From assembly GCA_037043455.1 (NCBI GenBank), contig JAWPHD010001341.1:267699-331698 (forward strand): 64,000 bases of DNA. The letters are read 5' to 3'. The DNA is from Cyrtodaria siliqua (Eukaryota > Mollusca > Bivalvia > Adapedonta > Hiatellidae). How positions within the stretch are numbered: position 1 is the first letter of the stretch; each line of letters starts with the position of its first letter. Positions 37,295 through 48,200 of this stretch are shown piece by piece. Under the pieces are notes generated by a model, which saw only the letters and a program-made list of their open reading frames with translations, made no database searches and was not told the DNA's origin. The position numbers were made by a program, and so were the translations under genes.

Positions 37295-37460
37295 ATCTGA
37301 ACGGTTATTTGATTATTTACACTGTCCCGATTTAACGGGATGACAATAGGGTATAAATGAAGTTTGGTGCACCGCAGAACCCGGTAGAAACCCCTAGCTT
37401 CCATTTTGCCAATGGAAGTTCCAAGGTGATAGCCCTATTGCCAACCCTTTTATTTGTGTA
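37295..37460 (+). repeat. Dispersed family A, diverged first half
   Basis: TATTTACACTGTCCCGATTTAACGGGATGACA, AAGTTTGGTGCACCGC and GTTCCAAGGTGATAGCCCTATTGCC are in family A order; the T-rich second half is missing. Confidence 0.65.
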
Positions 37461-38240
37461 ACATCACACCCATTGCCTCTAAGTTATACTTGTGATTGTT
37501 GTTTGTTTCGATGCATGATAGTGGTTGAGCATGGATCTACTTTTAACCTCATTTGTGTCCGTACTATACCACATACAAATAGCAAATTCAAGTATACAAT
37601 GAAAATGACAATATAAAAAGTATGGCCTTCTACTTAGCCTAATTCAATTTTGTTTGTTAACCACCGCGCTATTATCCTGTCTTCAGCGTTCAAAATGACC
37701 ATTCAGTGTAAATAAACGTAGATCCCATCAAGAGGAAATGTCTAAACTAGGCCATTGATGAAAGTACTTAGATTGTTGATAATCATTCTAACTTGTGGAT
37801 TGCAGATACTTTAAGTGGTCGATTTGGACGATTCAGGACAGTTTTTAAAGCATGGTACCCATGCTGTATTTAACAACAACAAATTGGTGTTGTGTGCTCC
37901 TTGCTGTAACATATAATTGTATTATACTTAATATGTTATTTCAAGAGCGATAGAGTGCATGTTATGTGAAATCGCAAAATGGCAAACACACTGGGTATGG
38001 AAACGCGTCATTATTTCGTAGAGTAACGTTATAACTAACTACCATTGCGTATTTTCAATGAAAGTTGATCCATCGTCACTATTAAAACAATCTCATAAAT
38101 CAAATTCATTCCTTTATTTCCTGAACAACGATAAGGCATTTTAAAGATAAAAGCAAAGAAATTGCATAATTTCGTTTTTTTACATCATTACTCATCGAGA
38201 GTCTTTACAAAAGCTCTCATGAGAGATTGATGGGTAAAGT
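37461..38240. other. No recognised gene
   Basis: AT-rich, featureless to my reading. Confidence 0.45.
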
Positions 38241-38249
38241 GCGCTTAAT

Positions 38250-38570
38250 TTAAGGCCCAGCCACACTTCGGTTGCGACAGCCTACGATTCCCCCAGTCGC
38301 GCGACCGGGTCAGTCGCGGCCGGGTCTCTGATGTCCGCAGGCAGCGGTCACATTATGAGACTTGGTAGGCACTTGTTGCAGGCAATCGCACGACCACTTG
38401 TAGGACAATCGTGCCATAAATCGCAACCAACTGCGACTGATAGCACGATTGCTTGCGATTGGTCGAGCCACTATGTGAGACCCCACGCAGACTATTGCGA
38501 TCAGTCGCACGACCACCCGCGACTGGTCGTGCGAGTGATCGCAACTGGCTGCGACTGGTATATAAGACAT
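38250..38570. repeat. GC-rich patch of CGACTG/CAGTCG palindromic words
   Basis: Over about 320 bp the words GCGACTG, CAGTCGC, AATCGCA and GTCGTGCGA recur on both strands, including CCGCGACTGGTCGTGCGAGT near 38508-38527. Overlapping frames are open on both strands (38331-38588 plus; 38310-38594 and 38353-38622 minus) because the repeat lacks stop words. A related patch lies at 21250-21325. A TIR-type element core is the likeliest reading. Confidence 0.5.
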
Positions 38571-39595
38571 TCGACAATGATAACATGAATACATCTCTCC
38601 GTGAATCGCGAATAAATGACAATATTGCTTAAAATATAGTCAATCAGATATAATAATATGTCAATAGAATTACCGGAAAATGACATACAACTCCAGCGAG
38701 GCAATTGATTATATTCATGAAACAAAAAACATGATTGATTCAAGTTAACAATACATTTACTAGACTAAGTATGTATTACTAAATACCTTGGCCGTGTGTA
38801 GATAACATTATTTTAACAAATATTCATGCATATATTTGTCGTCCTTAACAGTTGTATTGTAGATATTATGTCTGACCGGCTAAATGTCTTGAATTAATAT
38901 AATTTTCCCATAGACCGTAACGAAAATATGACAATGAAATATGCCACGAGTGTCCCTGTGAGTTGAACACTACACTATACTGAGGATAATTCCAAGTCCA
39001 ACAGAAACAGTTAATGTATATGAACGTTCAGATTCCTATAAATCCCTTAAACGAAAGGTATTTATATTGTATTGATTTTTTTAAAAGTGTGTGTATGTAA
39101 ATGAAAATCTAGTGAAAAAATAAGTAACACATTCTAAACAACATTTCTGCTACAGTAACTACACTTTATTCAATGGAGATGTGGTCTATCAAATTCGTAA
39201 TTTATAGGGATCTGACGGATTTCCTGACCACTTTACAAAATTAATCTGGGAAATATTCAGAAAAGGATATGGCCGAACAGTTATTATTACAACGTACTTC
39301 ATGCTCGGTGATTGACCCATTTACAGTCAGTAACTACGCTTCACGTTTCTCTTGTGTGATACCGGGAGTTTTTTCTGGTCATACCCTGGATTGGTTTTCT
39401 CTTTGGCTACAACTGCTGTGGTTGTTCCGTACAATTATGATTGATGTAATCAATATTGTCTTGTCCTGCCTGTAATGGTTTACTTGCTTGTTACTCCGGC
39501 TTTTGCCTAGACATTGAGAACTAGCTTTGTGACTTTTTAGACTTTTGTTTTTATATTCATCCATATATGATCATCTCTGTGTTATACATTTATTG
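38571..39595. other. No recognised gene
   Basis: AT-rich. The frame 39269-39475 has no recognisable features. Confidence 0.45.
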
Positions 39596-39599
39596 CCTT

Positions 39600-39870
39600 A
39601 ATGCTGCCTAGTTCGTTAGGGGATATAGCCTGGCTATTTTTTTTTACACTGTCCCGTTTCATTAAGAGGACGATAGAGTAAGAGTGAAGTGTGACACAAC
39701 ATAGAACTTGGTTTAAACTCCAGTGACCGCACCGATGCGGTAGACCTATTGTCAACCCTCTTATTTTTGTTTGGGTTTCGCATACTTTGTTTCTATTTTT
39801 CCTTGTAGTTTTTTTGTTGTTTGTTTCGTGTGACTGTGTTCTGTTAATGTTACATTTCCTATTCGATGTT
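39600..39870 (+). repeat. Dispersed family A copy, diverged
   Basis: ATGCTGCCTAGTTCG start, TTTTTACACTGTCCCGTTTC, AACTTGGTTTAAACTCCAGTGA and GATGCGGTAGACCTATTGTC, then the T/G-rich half ending at TTCCTATTCGATGTTTAT. Confidence 0.7.
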
Positions 39871-40159
39871 TATATCTACTTTTGCTGACAGTCATGTATT
39901 TTGTCAAAATGTCTGATGCTTTAAAGCACGAGAAACACATACTTTGTTATATATTATAATACATTCAAACACTATGGCATATCATATCTCTAGCAGACGC
40001 ACGACAAATAAAGCGAAATTGTAAAAATGGAGAAAACAATTGTTCTATTACAAAGTGCGGATTATGATCTAGCACTTTATATAAAATTAGGGTCATACCG
40101 TTTCAAGCACCATTTTATGTCTATTTTATAATTCATTTAAAAGCATTGTGCATTTTAAG

Positions 40160-40420
40160 TGGAAAAAATGGAATTCGCCGAACGTCATAAACATAAAAAA
40201 TATTGTCTCGTTTTAAGTGAAACTGTTCAAGAACGTAGTGACAAATCCTTGCTACACACCCTCTAGTTTCGAGCTGAGCAGAACTCAATGTTCAAAATGT
40301 CGATACTACGACAATCAGAGTCATCCCGAAGATGGTATGCATATGACGATGAACATGGAACGTCCAATGTAGTCTTTTCACAACATACCATGGATAGCGG
40401 CGTATGGTCCAAATTTCTAA
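40160..40420 (-). repeat. Dispersed family B copy, diverged
   Basis: AACTGTTCAAGAACG.AGTGA, GCTGAGCAGAACTCAATGTT, ATCCCGAAGATGGTATGCAT and ATAGCGGCGTATGGTCC are in the same order as at 35.7 kb. Confidence 0.7.
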
Positions 40421-40891
40421 CAGAATGATTGCCCTAAACGAGAAAGCAATGATCTAAATAAACAACATGGAATTTAGTTTGGATCAGAGGTTATGAAGTC
40501 TGAGTATCACAAGTAAATAATTCAAAATATTACATAAAACAGCCGACCACAGCCGGAAGGCTGGAGTAGTGGAACCACCTATTATTCGAAATTAAATTAA
40601 GAATCATTTGAGAATGTACCACCGATATAGTAAACCCATCAAAAACAAACAACAATATACATGCATATCTTATTCAAACCGCTGATGCATTCGAATAAAA
40701 TGGATATAAATGGCCAAGGTTACGTAAAGCTACAGACTATGTACTTATATTGCATGCCGCTTTGACGGTGTGTCTGTATTCGTAATATCATGTTCAGCAG
40801 CACATGGCAAACTCTGGTATATAAGCGATCACATTTTAATTCAGGGAATCGTTAATACCAATCTTCATCCTTCTAAAACATAACTATTTGT

Positions 40892-40990
40892 AAAAACTAG
40901 ACATACTGTGCGCGGGACAGTAAGATATCACTTATCATTAAAAAAACTAGACATACTGTGCGCGGGACAGTAAGATATCACTTATCATTA
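40892..40990. repeat. 49-bp perfect tandem duplication
   Basis: AAAAACTAGACATACTGTGC...CACTTATCATTA occurs twice head to tail (40892-40940 and about 40942-40990), identical in every base checked. Very recent. Confidence 0.85.
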
Positions 40991-41574
40991 TAAGGTCAAT
41001 TGAAAATCAATGAAATGGGTTATGCCAGTTGTTTTCTCATTTAAATGATAGCAAACATTGACAAAAAGAAGTCTTAAACGTATCGAAATTTTCCAGTTTA
41101 CATATGTCATAACCATGCAGGATTTTGTTTCAATGATTTATGTTAAGTCCATTCTTCAAAGTGTGTCATGGTTGTACGCTCGCTTTAATTAATCATTCAT
41201 ATGTGTCAAGTGGTGTTTTTTTTTTGCAAACTGAACACTTAGGGGCGTAGCTGGCCTTAAATGCATATATAGGCCGAAGAAACTAGTGGGGTCCGAGGGC
41301 ATGCTCCCACGACTTTATGCGCTATGTAATGGTGCGTTTTGGCTTGTGTGTGATCTAGCAGAAATATGTTTTAACAAATTTGAGAATTAACAGTTGACAA
41401 AGTTGAAATACTTACATTGTAAAACAAAATATAAAACCAGATGTTGACCCCTAACTTTCCAGCCTCGCGGCTCATTTTTTTTATTGCATTTTTGGGCTAT
41501 TATTATTTTACTTTTTTTTATTTTTCATGAATTGATATATAGACCAGGGCCTATCTGGATTAGAAGTAGCTAGG

Positions 41575-41800
41575 CCGATGACCACTGTTGTAAAGGTGCG
41601 ACTGTTTTAAACCCCCGGCGGCCTTTTTTGCCACTGACCGTTACAAGACGGTAGCCGTATTGTCGACTCTTTTTGTGTTTGTTTGTGACGTCATATGCCT
41701 TCAATCCTTGTTAACATTGCCATTCATGTTTGTTGTTTTGCGCGCTTTTGTGTTTACTGTGTTCTGTGCAAGCTACATTTCCTGTTCGACTTTTACTTAT
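41575..41800 (+). repeat. Dispersed family A copy, diverged
   Basis: GTTTTAAACCCCCGGCGGCC, CCACTGACCGTTACAAGACG and GTAGCCGTATTGTCGACTC, then the T-rich half ending at TTCCTGTTCGACTTTTA. Confidence 0.65.
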
Positions 41801-41959
41801 TTTTGTAACTTCTTTAATGTGTATATATGGTGTCGCAAATGTAATTTCTATTCGTTTTTCTTGTAATTGTTGAATGATTTGAATGCGCCAAACATAAACA
41901 AAAATTTGAGTGCAAATATACATCGAATGGTGAAGGGAGTATGGTAAACATATTCTATG

Positions 41960-41986
41960 CATATATATATATATATAAAAAGATAT
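41960..41986. repeat. (AT)n microsatellite
   Basis: Uninterrupted AT dinucleotides, then AAAAG. Confidence 0.85.
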
Positions 41987-42047
41987 AAAGTTCGAACAAG
42001 ACATGTAGCATAAAGGACCACAGACAACCAGAAACAGTCACAAAAGT

Positions 42048-42195
42048 ACATCGCAAACACAAAAGGGTTGACAATATGGTTTACGCATTAGAACGGTCAG
42101 TAACGCTGGGGATTCAAACTAGGTTCTAAGCTGCACCAAACCTCACTATTATCCTATTTTCATCCAAATAAAATGGTAAATAAAGAAAATAACAT
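42048..42195 (-). repeat. Dispersed family A fragment
   Basis: Minus-strand first half: TTTATTTACCATTTTATTTGG, GTGAGGTTTGGTGCAGC and GTTGACAATATGG/GTCAACCC end. Diverged. Confidence 0.6.
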
Positions 42196-42215
42196 TAGGC
42201 TATGTCCTCTAAGTT

Positions 42216-42790
42216 TAATTGTCGATATTGTCATGATAGTCAAATACCTCATTTACACGAATATATTGTTGCCATGTCTTGTTGCCGGTATTGTAAATAC
42301 CTCATTTACACTAGTTGATTATTGCCTCTTATTGGCTCTATCCTTGTGAACGATTACAATATTGCCACGTATTATTGCCGGTATTGTCAAATACATCATT
42401 TATACGAGAATAGTATTACCATTTCTTGGTATTATCAAACAACTCATGCGCAAGATTATATTGCCTGCAGTTGTTGACGGTATTGTCAGACACCTTATGT
42501 GCAAGATAATATTATTGCCTCTAGTTGTTGCCGGTATTGTGAAATACTTCATATGTTCGATTATAGTATTGCCTCTTCTTATTGCCGGTATTGTCAAACA
42601 CCTCAAGCGCTCGATTATAGAATTGTCTCTAGTTGTTGTCGGTATTGTCAAATACCTCATTTACACGAGTATATTATTGCCAAGTTTTGGTACCGGTCTC
42701 GTCAAATACACGAGTCACGATTATAATATTGCCTCATGTTGCCGGTATTGTCAAACACCTCTTCAAGTATTGCTTTTTACTGTTGTCGAG
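42216..42790 (+). repeat. 60-bp minisatellite, about nine degenerate units
   Basis: Each unit has ATTATTGCC.., GTTGTTGCCGGTATTGTCAA and a TACCTCATTTACACGA-like end. Because the period is a multiple of three, a frame stays open (42362-42838) and would encode a 20-residue hydrophobic repeat with a GIVK core; the minus strand is open too. With no start context and no conservation beyond the DNA repeat, I treat the ORF as a by-product. Confidence 0.75.
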
Positions 42791-43139
42791 ATTGCCGGAT
42801 TTTTTTTTTTCGATGGAAGGATATTGGCTTGTCTATAAGGAAATGATGACATCGGACGAGCGAAATTGGGTCTGTCTTTCTAAATTTGATTTAGGTTCCC
42901 AGTGATTTTGCTACCATCAACTAATCTAGGAAGGCATTCGTGTTATCACGTTTTAATTGTATAGTATATAAACACTACCATGTTAATGGAAATGGAAATG
43001 GCATCAACACTACATGTAACACCATGTAACACTAATACGATTACAAATATCCACTCTGTCTGACTGATAAACGACAACAGAGAAGAATAGATGAGTTATT
43101 TCGATTAGTCACATGTCGGGATATTGTTGCGCTGAAATA

Positions 43140-43485
43140 CTCAAAGAAGGATAAACATATCGGACAGGGTAAGCAGCATTCAAGGACGACAGTCAACCAA
43201 AAAACACAAAAACAAACACGCAAACAAACAAACGAAAAGGCAAAAGTAATAAAAAATGCAAACGACATCACAAACACAAAAGGGTTGACAATAGGGCTAC
43301 CGCATTGGAACGGCCAGTGGCAAAGTAGGCCACTGGGGGTTTAAACCGGTTCTAGGGTGCACCAAACCTTACACTTACCCTACTGCCAACCCATTAAAAC
43401 AGGACAGTGTGAATAAAGAAATCCCCGCCATGATTTAATCTCTAACCAACAAGGCAGCATCAATAGGCAATATATATGCTCGTGT
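43140..43485 (-). repeat. Dispersed family A, full-length copy
   Basis: One of the best preserved copies: from TATATTGCCTATTGATGCTG (43465-43484, minus strand) to CCCTGTCCGATATGTTTATC. It helps to define the family at about 340-450 bp without TIRs. Confidence 0.8.
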
Positions 43486-43869
43486 AAATATAATACAAAA
43501 AACAATAGCCTAGAAAGCCTCAATGAAGGTACTCAATGACTTGGCAGAAGCCAGAGCAACAAGAGAATAAACCATTAAGGTTCGTCTCAATGTGCGTAAA
43601 ATTCGTCCAAAACTTGCGTACGCCGGCGCCACTATGACGGAGTATGCAATCCATATGTATTCGAACTCCGTTCCAAGTTGTTTCTATATGTACCCACTCA
43701 ACAGGCTTTAAGCACATGAGAACACTGATTAGTCGGTCGTTCTATTAGTGTTATGAGGATTGCAAATACATGTTGAAATGTTACGATTCCCCTACCAGTA
43801 ACGACGGTCTATTAATACTTGTTTAAACGTATTTATTTACATCGATTGTAACGAAAGCTTTACGAACCT

Positions 43870-44030
43870 ATTTTAATCACTCGCGATGTCTTTCTGGGTA
43901 GAACTAGAACAATGCAAATTCAGATTAAGTGTCTTGATCAGGGACACAACACATATGATCAAGGCGGGGATCGAACCCACGACTTTTGGATCCTGGGTAC
44001 GACGCTCTACCACTGGACCACAGCGCTCCA
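43870..44030 (-). mobile_element. tRNA-derived SINE
   Basis: The minus strand starts near 44030 with A-box-like TGGTCCAGTGGTAGAGC and a perfect B box GGTTCGATCCC (rc of 43968-43978). The T arm GTGGG/CCCGC pairs, but the acceptor arm cannot form. Downstream follow TGTCCCTGATCAAGACACTT and a body reaching about 43870. So it is a SINE with a tRNA-like head, not a tRNA gene. The far end and tail are unclear. Confidence 0.75.
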
Positions 44031-45260
44031 GAAATTAATACGGCATGGAAAGCGTCTGTTAGATGAAGTTTAAACTGCTGAAGAAATTCATTAGCATTTG
44101 TTTGGTTGTCTGTATATCATATATCTATATTTAACATATATACCGTAGTAACGAGAATATTTCCTTAACGGAAATGGGACGCAAACATGTCATCTGAGTC
44201 AGCTATTTTACCAAAGGAACGTTTTACTCTTGTGTTTACCCCTCGCATCTTTATCCTTTTTCTCTTTAGTATATGTATTCCCTGTATTGACACATTTTTC
44301 AAATTACTAAATTCAGAGCCTGAGATAGAGTATATTTCGAGCAGATGGTGTTTGTTATCTTGTGTTGGTCGAACTAAAAGCAAAGATGAAATATCAATAT
44401 TAAGATTACACTGTTATCTTTTAGTGGAGATGATTATGTAATCGATAGTGTTTGTCTATGTTAACGTAATCAAACATGTTTCTCATTTACGGTCAAATAC
44501 GATCCGCACATTATATGACCCTATAAATATGAGTGAAATGTCGGGTACCAGTAGACATATACTGCATACTAGATACCAGTCTACTTTGTTCTAAAATCAC
44601 AAGGTATTATGCAGGTTGTCCTGTGAAATATTGAAAACAGTTGAAATTCGACCACCGAGGGAGGGCTGCTGGACTAATAACTGTTATTATTTCACGTGTG
44701 TACGGTCGAATTTACTATGTCAATGTTGAGCCTCCTTAACATTGTTTAATTAAGACTATATGTCAAGGCAACCGAAAACGTATACGACACTTTGATACAT
44801 TTGAGCACTAACTTATTAGACAAGTTCGATAACGAACGAGAGTAGTTGATTGTTCATGTTCCCGTCATATATGATTGCACATGTTGTTGCCTTTGTGCGT
44901 ATGTATGTACGTCACACTTTGCCATTACGTATGTCAAACATATACATGTATATCCGGTCTTCTCCTCCTTAAATTCTAAACAAATGTTGACGATACCTAA
45001 TAGGAATTACCGATATGAGGTTTATTTGGACGCATATCGTCTCTATAGTCAAATAGCCGCTCGGTCCCTAGCACTTTTTCGGCCCATATCCAGTTTCATA
45101 TTTATTTCTCTCTGCACGCATATCCTGTTATACACATGTTTTATTGACATATTCACATCACTCTCTGGTTGTACAAGGGTTACCCTTGCGATATTCTGGT
45201 ATAAAAAGAATGAAATATTTATGTACAACTGTTCATTGAAGTAAATTTGTTAAGTCGACA
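44031..45260. other. No recognised gene
   Basis: Two frames of moderate length (44187-44441 and 44846-45244, the latter 132 codons) are open, but lack a recognisable domain or splice context. Confidence 0.45.
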
Positions 45261-45269
45261 ATGTTATTG

Positions 45270-45425
45270 TTGCCACAGACCGTTCCAATGCGGTAGCCCT
45301 TTGTTATTGCATATCTTGCCTTTTATTCATCTTTGTAATTTGTGTTTGTCTCTATGCATGTGTTTGGTTGACTGTGTTCCTTGAATGCTACATCTTCTGT
45401 TCGACTAGTATAAATATCTTTATAC
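45270..45425 (+). repeat. Dispersed family A fragment
   Basis: CCACAGACCGTTCCAATGCGGTAGCCC through GTTGACTGTGTTCCTTGAATG to CTTCTGTTCGACTAG. It stops just before the foldback element. Confidence 0.6.
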
Positions 45426-45447
45426 TGTGTTCACTTTTTCAGATAAA

Positions 45448-46701
45448 TATGGTGGCTGATATGTGCCATCTCGTCTTTTCGTTATTTTGCGACGAAATAA
45501 CGCCGGGCGAAATAACGCCGGGCGAAAAGATGCCAGGCGAAATAATGAAAAGACGAAAAAACGCCGAGGGAAATAACGAAAAGACGAAAAAACGCAGGGC
45601 GAAAAGACGCCGGGCGAAAGGACGCCAAGCGAAATAACGGAAAAAACGAAAAAACGCCCGTCGGAATAACGCCAAGCGAAAAGACGACAAATAGTCAGAA
45701 CGCCGGGCAAAAAGACGAAATCACGCGACTGGTTCTATGGAGTCCGTCTTTGCCCATCCGAGTGTTGGACGGCGACTCGAAACAATTAACAGATGTCAAA
45801 AGGTGTGGGTTGCTGTGGTGGTAAAGCGTGCTCAGATACTCACACAACCTAGCACCCAACACACTTTCCTACCCAAAGTATTAACACAATTTTCCTCCGA
45901 ACACGCACTCATATCCCAGCTATCCATACCTCACCAAGCACGCTATCCTACCCAAAGTACTAATTCCTTCTAAAATCGAGCACGCTATCCTACCAATATT
46001 ATTAGTGTATCTTAACACTGAGCATGTTATCCTACCCAAGCAATTCATAGCACGATATCCTATCTAGTAACTCACGCCTCCTAAAACCGAACAAGCTATC
46101 CTACACCAGCTACAAACAACTGATATTATGCACATCTAGCGTCGAGCACGCTATCATGCCTCAGTTGTTCACATCTTGCACCAAGTGCGCAATCTTGCCC
46201 GGCTTCTATCTACCCACATGTCCTAGCATCGAACACGCTGGTATTCCCCAGTTATTCACAGCTCCTAGCACCAAACACGCTATCATGTCCAAGCAATCAA
46301 CATGTGAGGAACCGAGCATGCACGCTATTCTACCACAGCTACCCACACCTCCTAGCACTTGTGAGTTGTTTCTAATCGCGGTCCGATACTCGGATGAACG
46401 AAGGCGGACTCCACATGACCTGGCGGGGTTTTGTCTTTTCGAACGGCATTTTGACTATTTGTCGTCTTTTCGCTTGGCGTTATTTCTCCCGGCGTTTTTT
46501 CGTTATTTCTCTTGGCGTCTTTATGCCCGGCGTTATTTCGTTATTTCGCCCGTCGTTTTTTCGTCTTTTCGTTATTTCGCTCGGCGTTTTTTCGTCTTTT
46601 CGTTATTTCGCTCGGCGTCTTTTCGCCAGTCATTATTTCGCTCGGCGTTATTTCGCGGTGAAATAACGAAAATACGAGATGGCACATATCAGCAACCATA
46701 G
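45448..46701. mobile_element. Foldback transposable element with tandem-repeat arms
   Basis: Two inverted arms of about 320 bp (45448-45772 and 46381-46701) start with TATGGTGGCTGATATGTGCC / its complement. Each arm is mostly an array of about 15-bp units of the type CGAAATAACGCCGGG (45490-45730; inverse 46430-46660), and the inner ends share ATGGAGTCCG.CTT and CATCCGAGT. The 600-bp centre is a degenerate minisatellite of GAGCACGCTATCCTACCC and CCTAGCACC words. Frames crossing it (46156-46701, 181 codons; 45420-45710) come from the repeats. This is the architecture of FB-type foldback elements. Confidence 0.8.
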
Positions 46702-46706
46702 ATAAA

Positions 46707-47060
46707 CAAAACGGTAAATGGTCTAAAGAGAACTGTGGGACCGACGCGGAATGCTGCAGCGAACGTTGTACAAAACTCCACGACGGAACTCAACCACGTT
46801 GTCAGAAATTAGCATAAAAAATGCCGTGTTTTTTCAGCTATCAATGCGATGATGGACTATCATGCGGCGACGTCTATCTGTGTTGTTCTCATTCTGGGGC
46901 GTGGGCTCTCAACCGATTGACTGCTGTGATTCAGACCACGTGTGTAGAGAGGAGGATAGATACACTTACAAACGGTGCTTACCGCCAAGTGAAGGCGAAA
47001 CAGAACGTTCTTTCAAAGTATTTGCTCATTCTGATCACATCTCACGCGATTCTTAATGTA
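46707..47060 (+). pseudogene. Cysteine-rich, secreted-type exon remnants
   Basis: One frame just after the foldback element contains CGTDAECCSERCTK and ends at a stop near 46811. A second frame (46821 on) contains QCDDGLSCGDVYLCCS, and a third, one base out of phase (46862-47056), contains PIDCCDSDHVC and KRCLPP. The C-x5-CC-x3-C spacing resembles disulphide-rich (knottin or Dickkopf-like) domains of secreted proteins, and the blocks look like repeats of one motif. No signal peptide, start or intact frame is seen. The frame change and stop indicate decay or unseen introns. The family is not identified, and no activity should be inferred. Confidence 0.4.
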
Positions 47061-47099
47061 ATATTTTTGACAAACAAATGTACATGACACATGAAATAA

Positions 47100-47490
47100 A
47101 CACAAGATGTGTTCCACACAAGATGTGTTCCATTGTAAATAAGAAAAGAACTTTAAATTTATTGATGCACGTCTTGCTCATGCAGTATTCTTAGTGTAAT
47201 TGTAAATGTTCGGATTATTATAAATTATGTACAAAACGTTTAAATCTGACACTGATATGGTATTTAACTCTTTTATAGAAGTATAGATGCTATTATGTTT
47301 TTGTTAATAATTTACTTATTGCATTTATTAAACGCGTTGTTTTGTGGGATGGTACGTGATCGCTAATGAAGAAATTAGTATGTATCTATATAATAGTATA
47401 TATATTTCGATTTAAATTGGTTGATCATGTCATGTCTATGTTCATGCGCCAAAGTAGTCATGGTTTGTGCTCATATCATATATATACTCG
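47100..47490. other. No recognised gene
   Basis: AT-rich; a short direct repeat of CACAAGATGTGTTCC at 47100-47131. Confidence 0.45.
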
Positions 47491-47497
47491 TATATAA

Positions 47498-48200
47498 GTA
47501 AGTAAGTAAGTAAGTAAATATTTTATTATAGTGACATGTGTATACGCAAATAACAAACATTTAATACAAATGCATAGAGAAACACCCGGCCCAACGGACC
47601 TATAAGTCACCTTATAATTATAGTTTACAAGTAGTCAACATGGTTAAACGTAATAGAAAATACTGTTATGAGCTCAAAATGTACAATTTACAATACAATT
47701 AAAGTTACAAAGGGTTCATTCATAAATATTATATATATTGCGATAAATAGTGTCAGTTTAGTTCAATAATTGCACCACATGTTTACAGTTACGAGTTATA
47801 TAACACACTTCTTCTAAAAAGATAAGCTTTAACAAGAAATTTTGCAACTTTTCTTGTGTGGTTATGAATCAGGAAAATCAGTCTATTAGAGTCTGTCATG
47901 TTTTCATATATTCCATTTGAAATAATATCACAGTTCGTATGTTGTTGTATAAAGGACACTTCACTAGAAAATGAGTCTCGTCTTCAATTAATCCGGACTG
48001 ACATAAAGTACACAGTCTTTGATTTGGTGCGACAGTGACAATGTATACATACTTAATTGCTATAATGATTTGGTTGTATGAATGTGTTTGGTTTACTTCA
48101 TTGCATTCTGTAAATACAAACAATTCCAGGTTGCCTTTTATACCATCTGTTATTCGGCAACATTTGAAGGATTTTTTCTTGTACATTACCACTTGCAAAT
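47498..48200 (-). mobile_element. 5'-truncated non-LTR retrotransposon (LINE) 3' end
   Basis: The minus frame 47896-48198 (100 codons) ends with RLCTLCQSGLIEDETHFL followed by VKCPLYNNIR: the C-x2-C-x9-H-x4-C knuckle with acidic 'EDE.HF' and 'CP.Y', characteristic of the C-terminus of LINE ORF2 proteins. A 3' region of about 370 bp follows, and the element ends in (TTAC)n on the minus strand (AAGT repeats at 47498-47518). Reverse transcriptase is missing, so the copy is dead. It differs in tail and sequence from the LINE at 4 kb. Confidence 0.75.

Noticed and set aside
42216..42790. CRISPR-like array
   Set aside because: Units are degenerate without constant repeats and variable spacers, and the context is eukaryotic.
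43957..44030. Functional tRNA gene on the minus strand
   Set aside because: A and B boxes are present, but the acceptor arm does not pair and the sequence continues into a SINE body.
46156..46701. 181-codon ORF
   Set aside because: It crosses a minisatellite and a foldback arm; openness follows from the repeat words.
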